Shown piece by piece: positions 50,501 to 57,553 of a DNA stretch of 64,000 nt. The stretch covers positions 1-64,000 of the forward strand of contig JAFKFN010000002.1 of assembly GCA_017308255.1 (NCBI GenBank), given 5' to 3'. The stretch comes from Altererythrobacter sp. Its GTDB lineage: Bacteria > Pseudomonadota > Alphaproteobacteria > Sphingomonadales > Sphingomonadaceae. A program made the position numbers and the translations under genes. Position 1 is the stretch's first letter, and every line of letters begins with the position of its first letter. The notes beneath the pieces are model-generated. The model searched no databases, had not been told where the DNA came from, and saw only the letters and a list, made by a program, of their open reading frames with translations.

Positions 50501-51085
50501 ATGAAATTCACACAAAAGAACATCACCGTCATGCTGGGCGCTGCCGCGATGGCGCTGGCGGGTGTCTCCGCCGCGCCGGCGAGCGCCCAGGACAAGAACG
50601 CCGAGCTGGTGACGATGCTGGCGGACCGCGCGGCGATCAACGACCTTCTGGTCGATTATTTCGCGCAGATCGGCACCGATAATCATGACTTCCGGGCGTT
50701 CTTCGTCCCGAACGGCCGTCTCGACGTGAACGGCTGGGTCGTGACCGGTTATGACGAGATCCGCTCGCTCTATGATGCCGCCGGCGGCGGCGCGGGCGAT
50801 GCCATGGGCAGCAAGGAGAAAGCGGCCGTCGCGATCCCGCGCGGGCGGTTCGACATGCTGTTCTCCAACCTCAAGGTGACGGTCACCGGCAATACTGCCG
50901 TCGCCACGCTCAACTGGTACAGCGTACTGTCGGAAAAGCTGATCTTCCCGCCCGCCGTCACCGAATACGGGCGGGAGCGGACCGAGCTGGTCAAGAAGGA
51001 CGGCAAGTGGCTGATCACCGATCGCAAGGTCATCAGCGACGGCGGCATGCCGGACGGCGAACTGAAGACCTACAAGGCCTGGTGA
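50501..51085 (+). CDS. Exported NTF2/SnoaL-like protein A
   Basis: 194 residues, Sec signal (about 1-29, ending 'AAPASAQD'). A single NTF2-like domain starts 'ELVTMLADRAAINDLLVDYFAQIGTDN' (parts) and includes 'NGRLDVNGWVVTGYDEIRSLYDAAGG'. The block DVNGW...YDAAG recurs in the protein at 53930, so these two are paralogues. The fold fits a hydratase/isomerase/dehydratase or a binding protein; no catalytic set is certain. A GGTGGAGGG site precedes the ATG. It is followed 32 bp later by DUF8021-like paralogue 2. Confidence 0.82.
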   Translation: MKFTQKNITVMLGAAAMALAGVSAAPASAQDKNAELVTMLADRAAINDLLVDYFAQIGTDNHDFRAFFVPNGRLDVNGWVVTGYDEIRSLYDAAGGGAGDAMGSKEKAAVAIPRGRFDMLFSNLKVTVTGNTAVATLNWYSVLSEKLIFPPAVTEYGRERTELVKKDGKWLITDRKVISDGGMPDGELKTYKAW

Positions 51086-51117
51086 GGCGAAGCCGCGAAT
51101 AAAGAACGGGGGATGAG

Positions 51118-52221
51118 ATGACCGAAGTGTTGTATCCGAAAGCCGATCCGCGCCGCATCCGCCGGCTTGCCCGCAAGCTGCGCGCAGCGGTGCTGGTTCC
51201 GGCGGCGCTGCTGGCAACGGGCGCGGCGGCGCAGCAGCAACAGACGTGTGATCGCGCCTGCCTAGAACAATTCGTCATCCGCTATCTCGATGCGGTGGCG
51301 GCGGACGATCCGAGCAAGGTGCCGATCTCCCGCGACGTGCGGTTTACCGAGAACGGCCAGCAGCTTCTGATCGGTGACGGCCTGTGGAACTCGATGAAGG
51401 CGAAGGGCAAGTATCGGCTGTTCGTGGCCGATCCCGCCGCCGGCCAGATCGGCTTCTTCGGCACGATCCAGGAAGACGCCAGCGATCCGGACAAGTTCAG
51501 CGGATCGCTGATCGCACTGCGCCTTCTGGTAAAGAACAGGCAGATCGTTGAGATCGAGCAGATCGTCATCCGCGATCGCAACGATCCGATCGAGAACTCC
51601 TACGGGCTGGTCGACAACCTGCCGCTCCATCCAAAGCTGACGGCCACCGTGCCGCTGGCCGAGCGCATGTCGCGCGCCGATCTGGTGACGCAGGCCAACA
51701 AGTATTTCACCGGCATTCAGAAAAACGACGGTCACGGCGACTATCCGTTTACGCCGGACTGCCTGCGGCACGAGAACGGCCATCAGGCCACGCTCGCGCC
51801 GACACCCGCTGGGGAAACGCGGCCTGATCCCAAGGTCACGTCCAACTATTCCAATCAGTGGACCTGCACGGAACAGTTCGAATCCGGCCTCATGGGGTTC
51901 GTCAGCCGCATCCGCGATCGCCGCTTCGTGGCCGTGGACGAAGAGCGGGGCCTGGTGTTCTCCTTCGCCTTCTTCGATCACCCGGCCGGGGAAACGCGCC
52001 ATTTCAAGGCGGCGGACGGGCGCGAACTGGTGGTCGGCCCCGTGCAGCCGTGGACGTGGGAACTGGGCGAGATCTTCAAGATCGAGAAGGGCAAGATCTC
52101 CAAGATCGACGCGTTCCTCCATCGCTCTCCCTACGGCATGAATTCCGGCTGGAGCACATGGGCCCAGGGAATGTCCGACGTTGCGCGTGACGTGACGTTC
52201 GAGGCGCCGACCGGTTTCTGA
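51118..52221 (+). CDS. Exported DUF8021-like protein, paralogue 2
   Basis: 367 residues with an unusually long basic n-region (MTEVLYPKADPRRIRRLARKL) before a Sec-type hydrophobic core. The mature part begins 'TCDRACLEQFVIRYLDAVAADD' with the Cys pair, then 'VRFTENGQQLLIGDGLW'. The C-terminal half carries 'YFTGIQKNDGHGDYPFTPDC', 'PTPAGETRPDPK', 'NQWTCTEQFESGL' and 'PYGMNSGWSTWAQGMSD', all strongly conserved in the paralogue at 52878. Several Cys residues suggest disulfides. Two NTF2-like lobes are likely. No known reaction. Confidence 0.78.
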   Translation: MTEVLYPKADPRRIRRLARKLRAAVLVPAALLATGAAAQQQQTCDRACLEQFVIRYLDAVAADDPSKVPISRDVRFTENGQQLLIGDGLWNSMKAKGKYRLFVADPAAGQIGFFGTIQEDASDPDKFSGSLIALRLLVKNRQIVEIEQIVIRDRNDPIENSYGLVDNLPLHPKLTATVPLAERMSRADLVTQANKYFTGIQKNDGHGDYPFTPDCLRHENGHQATLAPTPAGETRPDPKVTSNYSNQWTCTEQFESGLMGFVSRIRDRRFVAVDEERGLVFSFAFFDHPAGETRHFKAADGRELVVGPVQPWTWELGEIFKIEKGKISKIDAFLHRSPYGMNSGWSTWAQGMSDVARDVTFEAPTGF

Positions 52222-52318
52222 TCGCCGCTTTCCGCTGGCCGGTGCGCCTCTCGCTTTCGGGTTTCTCCCTATCCCCGATCGTAGGCGGCCGGCCGCGGAT
52301 ACACTGGCAAATTCCGGC

Positions 52319-52346
52319 TGAGGATGTGGGCGCCTCGCGCGTCTTA
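52319..52346 (+). promoter_or_regulatory. Candidate ECF sigma promoter, copy 3
   Basis: TGAGGATG (52319-52326), 12 bases, GCGTCTTA (52339-52346), upstream of the NTF2-like gene at 52411. It would start a transcript for 52411, 52878 and 53930 separate from the receptor-led one. Match to the other two copies is in sequence and spacing. Confidence 0.55.
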
Positions 52347-52385
52347 TCCATCGCGGCCGGACGGGTCGGCGGGGCCTGGGAGGGA

Positions 52386-52418
52386 ATGATGACGGGACGC
52401 AACGCGCATCATGGCTAA
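52386..52418 (+). other. Possible short uORF overlapping the next gene start
   Basis: ATGATG preceded by the strong site GGGAGGGA opens a 10-codon frame (MMTGRNAHHG) whose TAA overlaps the first codons of the gene at 52411. That gene has no good ribosome site of its own, so coupling through this mini-ORF is conceivable. Confidence 0.25.
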
Positions 52419-52881
52419 GACGCCCTTTCCGAAGGAGCAGATGCACCGCATCGCCTATACCGAGCTGAGCGAGGCGCAGGTCAAGGCCGCGCTGCGCTCC
52501 TTGCACGAGCGCCTCGTCGCCCATGTCAACGCGGACCGCGCGGGCGCGCCGGCCGCAGACCTGTTCACCCCCGATGCGCGGATCGAGCTGGGCGATGCGG
52601 TGCAGCGCCTGGACGGTGCCGGCGGCGCCCAGTCCCTGAGCATAGAGCGAGCGCCCGATGGGCACACGGCAACGCTGCACGCGCGTCACACGATCCGCAG
52701 CGAGAGCCGGCTGCTGCCGGATTGCACCGAAGCCCGCATGGCCATCGCGCAAGGCTGCGGCGTGGTGCGCAGTTCCGAAGTTCGCCTGCTGCGGATCGAT
52801 GCCGTGAAGACGCAGGAAGGTTGGAAAGTCCGGCGGCTCGCCGCCGTGGACAGCGATGCAATTGAAGGAGTCGCCGCATGA
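52411..52881 (+). CDS. NTF2/SnoaL-like protein C, no obvious signal peptide
   Basis: 156 residues. The sequence 'QVKAALRSLHERLVAHVNADR' followed by 'LFTPDARIELGDAVQRLDGAGG' suggests an NTF2-like helix-sheet start, but the match is weaker than for its neighbours. No signal peptide is visible, unlike all adjacent products, so it may be cytoplasmic or mis-started. A ribosome site lies in front of an overlapping out-of-frame mini-ORF, not of this ATG. Its stop overlaps the next gene (ATGA). Confidence 0.6.
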   Translation: MAKTPFPKEQMHRIAYTELSEAQVKAALRSLHERLVAHVNADRAGAPAADLFTPDARIELGDAVQRLDGAGGAQSLSIERAPDGHTATLHARHTIRSESRLLPDCTEARMAIAQGCGVVRSSEVRLLRIDAVKTQEGWKVRRLAAVDSDAIEGVAA

Positions 52882-53906
52882 ACGCTTCGTTTCGTATTCT
52901 CACCGCCTCCCTGCTGGCCGCCAGCGGCCTTGCGCTGGCTCAGCCGGCCAGCGCGCAGCAGTGCGATCGGTCCTGCCTCGAAGGCTGGGTGGACAGCTAT
53001 CTCGGCGCGCTGGCGAAGCACGATCCTGCCGCCGTGAAGCTGGCGAAAAACGTTCGCTTCACCGCCAATGGCCAGCATCTGGAGGTCGGTGACGGCCTGT
53101 GGCGCACGTTCAAGGCGCGGGGGCGGTTCACCATCGTGGTGCCTGACGTGGCGGCCCAGCAGGTCGCTGCGATCGTCACGTTCGCGGAAGACGGGCCAGC
53201 GGGCGCGGGCGGCGCGCTGGGGGTGCGGCTGAAGATCAGGAACGGCCGTATCGTCGAGATCGAGCAGCGCGAGACGCATGACGCCGAAGTGCTCAAGATG
53301 ATGGACGAAGCGCCGGCCCGCAAGGCGTTCTCCACGCCCGCCCCACCGGCGGAGCGGATGTCCCGCAAGGACCTGGCACGGATCGCGGATGCCTATTTCA
53401 CCGCGATCCAGAAAAACGACGGCAAGGGCTTCTATCCCTTCGCCGACGACTGCGATCGCTACACCAACGGCATGCACGCCACCAACGTGCCGACCCCGGC
53501 TGGCGAGAAGCGGCCCGATCCGAAGACCTCGACTGCATTGTCCAACCAGTGGACCTGCCGGGAAGCGTTCGAATCCGGCCTGCTGCACTTCGTCACGCGG
53601 ATACGCGACCGGCGGATCGTCGCGATAGATCAGCAAAATGGCCTCGTCTTCGCGTTCGCGTTCTTCGATCACGCGGCGGGCGACACCCGCACTTTCACCA
53701 TCCCCGATGGCCGGACGGTGACCGGCGGCCCGACCACGCCCTTCACCTGGAGCATCGTGGAGATCTTCAAGATCACCGACGGCCTGATCCACGAGATCCA
53801 AGCGCTGGAACTGGAGCGGCCCTACGGCATGCAATCGGGCTGGAGCAGCTGGAAAGACGGGATGTCGGACAAGGTGCGTGACGAAACGGGCGTGCCGCAA
53901 GGCTGA
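52878..53906 (+). CDS. Exported DUF8021-like protein, paralogue 3
   Basis: 342 residues, Sec signal (to about residue 24, 'AQPASAQ'). The mature protein begins 'CDRSCLEGWVDSYLGALAKHD' and 'VRFTANGQHLEVGDGLW'; the C-terminal half has 'YFTAIQKNDGKGFYPFADDC', 'NQWTCREAFESGL' and 'PYGMQSGWSSWKDGMSD', near-identical in layout to the protein at 51118. AAGGAG precedes the ATG. Start overlaps the previous stop (ATGA). Function unknown; conserved Cys, Trp and acidic residues are the obvious candidates for structure or catalysis. Confidence 0.78.
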   Translation: MNASFRILTASLLAASGLALAQPASAQQCDRSCLEGWVDSYLGALAKHDPAAVKLAKNVRFTANGQHLEVGDGLWRTFKARGRFTIVVPDVAAQQVAAIVTFAEDGPAGAGGALGVRLKIRNGRIVEIEQRETHDAEVLKMMDEAPARKAFSTPAPPAERMSRKDLARIADAYFTAIQKNDGKGFYPFADDCDRYTNGMHATNVPTPAGEKRPDPKTSTALSNQWTCREAFESGLLHFVTRIRDRRIVAIDQQNGLVFAFAFFDHAAGDTRTFTIPDGRTVTGGPTTPFTWSIVEIFKITDGLIHEIQALELERPYGMQSGWSSWKDGMSDKVRDETGVPQG

Positions 53907-53929
53907 GATTTTTCATTGGGAGAACTGAT

Positions 53930-54520
53930 ATGAAGAAAATCATGATGACTCTGGGGCTGGCATCCGCCGTCCTGCTCACCGGCTGCAACCAGGGCAATGC
54001 GGAGCTGGAAAAGGAAGTGACCGCCCTGCGCGACCGGATCGCGATCGAGGACTTGCTGTACGATTACTACAGCCACCTCGGCTCCGGCGCCCATACCGGG
54101 TTCGACAAGTTCTTCACCGAGGACGCGCTGCTGGACGTGAACGGCTGGAAGGCCACCGGCTTCGCGGAAATCCAGAAGCTCTATGACGGCGCCGGCGCTT
54201 CCGAAGGCGGCGAGGGGCACGAGGCCAAGGCTGCCGTCCCCGTCGAGAAGGAGCATATGGACTATATGCACCTGACCAACCCGATAATCCGCGTGAATGG
54301 CGATACCGCGACGGCCAAGATGTTCTGGACCGGCGTGATCAGCGACGATCTCAACGCCCCGCCCAAGTTCGAGGAGATGGGCCGCGAATATGATCTGCTG
54401 GTGAAGCAGAACGGCGAATGGAAGATCAAGAAGCGCATCATCGTCGCCGACGCCGGCATGCCCAAGTCGATGAATAGCACCTACAAGCGCATGCGGGACT
54501 ACGACATCACTAAGGATTGA
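53930..54520 (+). CDS. NTF2/SnoaL-like lipoprotein B
   Basis: 196 residues. The N-terminus MKKIMMTLGLASAVLLTGC carries a lipobox (LLTGC) with Cys19 lipidated. The body has 'IAIEDLLYDYYSHLGSGAHTGF', 'DALLDVNGWKATGFAEIQKL' and the conserved end 'MPKSMNSTYKRM', aligning with the protein at 50501. The two probably perform related steps, one soluble and one membrane-attached. GGGAG precedes the ATG. It is last in the cluster, before a hairpin. Confidence 0.85.
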   Translation: MKKIMMTLGLASAVLLTGCNQGNAELEKEVTALRDRIAIEDLLYDYYSHLGSGAHTGFDKFFTEDALLDVNGWKATGFAEIQKLYDGAGASEGGEGHEAKAAVPVEKEHMDYMHLTNPIIRVNGDTATAKMFWTGVISDDLNAPPKFEEMGREYDLLVKQNGEWKIKKRIIVADAGMPKSMNSTYKRMRDYDITKD

Positions 54521-54525
54521 CCGTG

Positions 54526-54561
54526 CGGGCGCCGCCCTGCCCTGGGCCGGGGCGGCGCCCG
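54526..54561. terminator. GC-rich hairpin at the end of the DUF8021/NTF2 cluster
   Basis: An 11-bp perfect stem CGGGCGCCGCC (54526-54536) / GGCGGCGCCCG (54551-54561) with a 14-base loop. There is no T-run. It lies between the convergent NTF2-like and LysR genes and probably marks the transcript ends. Confidence 0.5.
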
Positions 54562-54628
54562 AAACCATTGCGCGGGCGGGCGGCGCAGGACAGCTCGGGC
54601 CGCGTGCCGCTGATCTCCCGCGCGCCGC

Positions 54629-55531
54629 TCATTCTTCGGCGACCATCTTGAAGTCGTTCAGGAAGGCGGCCGCCGCGGGCGACAGCACGCCCCGCCGCCG
54701 CCTGTAGATGAAATACCGCCGGAGCAGGGCCAGTTGCGGCACGTCGAGCGCGCAGATCTGCCCCGCCTCTTCCTCATCGGCGTAGAGCGAGCGCGGCAAC
54801 CAGCCGAGAAGATGCGTGCGCCTCACGAAGGCCGCGACCGCGCTGGGCGATGTCGTTTCGACCGTGGCGCTGGGCATTGTTCGGCCGGCCTTGTGCACGA
54901 GTTCCTGGAGCAGCTTGCGCGGCGTCGCCTCCGGCCGTGAGAGGACCCATTGCGCGCCAAGCACGTCATCCAGCGAACATTGCGCCTTCTTGGCGAGCGG
55001 ATGCTCGGTGGAGCACACGACGCTGCAGCAATCGAAGTAACGCGTGCCCCGCACCTTGGACACTTCTTCGTCGGCCAGGTCGTCATGCGCGATCGCGATG
55101 TCGATCGAGCCGTCCGCCAGGGCCGACGCGAGTTCGCCACCGCTGCCTTCCAGCAGGTAGACCTGGATATCCAGGTTGCGGTCGAGGAGCGACTTGACCG
55201 CGTTGGGGAGGATCTGTCTCGCGACGCCGGCAATCGCGCCCACCCGCACCACGCCTTTGCCCGCGCCCGAAAGCACGCCCAGAGTCTCCTCCGCGCGGGC
55301 AATGTCATGCAGGATGGATCGCGCGAACGGCACGAGCGACTGCCCCGCTTCGGTCAGCCGCATGCCCAGCGGGTATCGTTCGAACAGGACAACGCCGCAG
55401 CTGCGTTCGAATTCCCGGATCAGTCGGCTCAGCGCCGGCTGGGTGAGATGGAGTTCCTTCGCCGCCCTTCCGACGCTGCCGAGTTCGGCAATCAGCAGAA
55501 ACGCGCGGAGCTGGCGGTGTTCGAGCCTCAT
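54629..55531 (-). CDS. LysR-family transcriptional regulator
   Basis: 300 residues, with the N-terminal HTH 'LRAFLLIAELGSVGRAAKELHLTQPALSRLIREFERSCG' (parts) and an effector domain (about 90-295). It is divergent from the ThDP enzyme/malate synthase operon with a 325-bp gap that contains a large inverted repeat, so it probably controls that operon and itself. Effector unknown. Confidence 0.93.
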   Translation of the reverse strand: MRLEHRQLRAFLLIAELGSVGRAAKELHLTQPALSRLIREFERSCGVVLFERYPLGMRLTEAGQSLVPFARSILHDIARAEETLGVLSGAGKGVVRVGAIAGVARQILPNAVKSLLDRNLDIQVYLLEGSGGELASALADGSIDIAIAHDDLADEEVSKVRGTRYFDCCSVVCSTEHPLAKKAQCSLDDVLGAQWVLSRPEATPRKLLQELVHKAGRTMPSATVETTSPSAVAAFVRRTHLLGWLPRSLYADEEEAGQICALDVPQLALLRRYFIYRRRRGVLSPAAAAFLNDFKMVAEE

Positions 55532-55856
55532 GCAAAAAGCTTATGGCCTGCGGCGCACTTTGCAACTGCCCAGTGTGCCGCGCCGGTGCCACCATGCGTC
55601 CCAACAAAAGAGGGTGGGAGCCTTGGAATACCTGGCGGGGATCGTTGCCGATCGTGCCATCGCCGAAACGGACCCGCTTGCGCGTGCAGGGGCGGGCCGC
55701 CGCGCTTTCGATTCGGGTGACAGCGGCCTGTGCCGGCCGGGGATGTCAGGGCAATCGCATCCGCGATCGACGATGCGGCCGGGGGCCGTTTTCCGCGAGC
55801 GCCGGCCAGCCCGGCGTCGCGCGCGAGTTTCGACATTTCGAATAGAGGAAGACTTG
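55532..55856. other. Long divergent regulatory gap
   Basis: A 325-bp gap between the divergent LysR and ThDP-enzyme genes. Near the LysR end it contains a TGCAAA...TTTGCA pair (55531-55536 and 55559-55564) and the inverted repeat at 55550-55581. The remaining 270 bp are GC-rich and show no convincing ORF on either strand: reading frames here are in-frame upstream extensions without a good ribosome site. It is likely to hold the operon promoter. Confidence 0.5.
55550..55581. promoter_or_regulatory. Candidate LysR operator
   Basis: GCGGCGCAC (55550-55558) and GTGTGCCGC (55573-55581) form an inverted repeat with eight of nine positions matching and a 14-base spacer, 19-50 bp from the LysR start. 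A TTTGCA half of a second pair lies inside the spacer. Confidence 0.45.
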
Positions 55857-57485
55857 ATGAAGGTAAGTGCTGCCATCGCGGACATCTTGCGCCGTGAGGG
55901 TGTAGAGGTGATCTTCGGATACCCGCGCAACGCGGTGCTCGAAAGCGCCGCCGCGATCGGGATCCGCCCGGTGATCGTGCGCCAGGAGCGTACCGGCGTG
56001 CACATGGCCGATGCCTTGTCCCGGCTGACGCGCGGAAAACACATGGGCGTGTTCGCCATGCAGCATGGCCCCGGCACTGAGAACGCCTATGGCGGCGTGG
56101 CCCAGGCTTATTCCGAATCCGTTCCGGTGCTGGTCCTGCCGCAGGGATACGCCCGTCGCATCGCGCACGTGCCGGACAACTACAATGCCACGATCTCGAT
56201 GCGCGACATCACCAAGCATGCCGAACCGATCACGCTGCCGGGCGAAGTCGGCAATATCATGCGCCGCGCCTTCACCCTGTTGCGCAACGGACGCCTGCGC
56301 CCCGTGCTGGTGGAGATGCCCTGGGATATCCTCGATGAAGAGGCGGGCGATCAGAGCGACTATCGGCCGGTAGTCAGGACCCGCAGCGCGCCCGATCCGG
56401 ATGCCGTGCGGGTGGCGGCGCAGGCGCTCGTCGAGGCGCAGCGCCCGGTTATCTACGCGGGCCAGGGCGTGCACTGGGCCGAAGCCTATGCAGAATTGCG
56501 CGAGCTGGCGGAGCTGCTTGCCGCCCCGGTCAGCACCAGCCTGGAAGGGAAGAGTGCCTTCGACGAAACCCATCCGCTCGCGCTCGGATCGGGTGGGGCG
56601 GCGATCCCGGGCCAGCTGCGCCATTTTCTCGATCGCGCGGACCTCATCTTCGGGATCGGGTGCAGCTTTGCCCAGACGACATTCGGAGTAAGCATGCCGG
56701 CGGGCAAGCGCGTCATCCACGCAACGCTGGACCCGGCCGATTTCAACAAATGCGTCCCGTGCGAGATTGCCCTGGCCGGGGACGCACGCCTCACGCTTTC
56801 CATGCTGGTGGAGGCTTGCCGCGAATTGCTGGACGGGCCGCGTGACGCCGCCCCCGTCGCCCGCGAAATCGCCGAGGTCGAAGCGCAGTGGATGGCGCAG
56901 TGGCTGCCGCTGCTGGAAAGCGAGGACGCGCCACTTTCCCCCTATCGCGTGTTGTGGGAGCTGCAGAAAACCGTCGATGTCGCCGAGACGATCATCACGC
57001 ATGACGCGGGCAGCCCACGCGACCAGCTCACCCCCTTCTGGAAGAGCACGGCGCCGCTGAGCTATCTCGGCTGGGGCAAATCCACCCAGCTCGGCTATGG
57101 CCTGGGCCTGGCGATGGGCGCCAAGCTCGCGTGTCCGGACAAGCTGTGCATCAACGTCTGGGGCGATGCGGCGATCGGCTTCACCGGCATGGATTTCGAG
57201 ACGGCGGTGCGCGAGCGCCTGCCGATCCTCTCGATCCTGCTCAACAACGCGTCGATGGCGATCGAGCTGCCCATCATGCCCGAGGCGACCGAACGCTACC
57301 GCGCGACCGACATCTCGGGGAACTACGCCGATTTCGCCCGCGCACTTGGCGGATATGGCGAACGTGTGACCCAGCCGGGCGACATTCGCGGCGCCATTCT
57401 GCGCGGGATCGAGGCGACCAGGAACGGACAGCCGGCGCTCATCGAATTCATCACGGCGAAGGAGACGCGGGCCTCGCGTCCGTAA
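55857..57485 (+). CDS. Thiamine-diphosphate-dependent enzyme (acetolactate-synthase-like)
   Basis: 542 residues. The N-terminal PYR domain has the activating Glu44 in 'RQERTGVHMADALSRL'; the central domain (about 190-330) is the Rossmann-like TPP_M type; the C-terminal PP domain binds ThDP-Mg through GD-A-x(24)-NN with Gly436-Asp437 (GDAAIGFTG) and Asn463-Asn464. The third motif residue is Ala instead of Gly. The active-site Glu excludes glyoxylate carboligase, which has Val there; a 2-oxoacid decarboxylase or 2-hydroxyacyl lyase is more likely. AGAGGAAG precedes the ATG at 55857. It heads the operon with malate synthase G. Confidence 0.85.
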   Translation: MKVSAAIADILRREGVEVIFGYPRNAVLESAAAIGIRPVIVRQERTGVHMADALSRLTRGKHMGVFAMQHGPGTENAYGGVAQAYSESVPVLVLPQGYARRIAHVPDNYNATISMRDITKHAEPITLPGEVGNIMRRAFTLLRNGRLRPVLVEMPWDILDEEAGDQSDYRPVVRTRSAPDPDAVRVAAQALVEAQRPVIYAGQGVHWAEAYAELRELAELLAAPVSTSLEGKSAFDETHPLALGSGGAAIPGQLRHFLDRADLIFGIGCSFAQTTFGVSMPAGKRVIHATLDPADFNKCVPCEIALAGDARLTLSMLVEACRELLDGPRDAAPVAREIAEVEAQWMAQWLPLLESEDAPLSPYRVLWELQKTVDVAETIITHDAGSPRDQLTPFWKSTAPLSYLGWGKSTQLGYGLGLAMGAKLACPDKLCINVWGDAAIGFTGMDFETAVRERLPILSILLNNASMAIELPIMPEATERYRATDISGNYADFARALGGYGERVTQPGDIRGAILRGIEATRNGQPALIEFITAKETRASRP

Positions 57486-57553
57486 GGGCGCCCCACGGAA
57501 GATTGCGCCCAGGCCCGAATGGGGCCGGGCTTGGCGAGAGGAGGGGAGGTGTC

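Noticed and set aside
54526-54561. Calling this hairpin a full intrinsic terminator with high confidence
   Set aside because: No T-run follows on either strand, so only a moderate-confidence terminator-like hairpin is reported.
57131-57553. Possible fusion of extra N-terminal sequence to malate synthase G
   Set aside because: The upstream in-frame stretch lies in another frame of the ThDP enzyme gene; the ATG at 57554 has a strong ribosome site and gives the normal family length.
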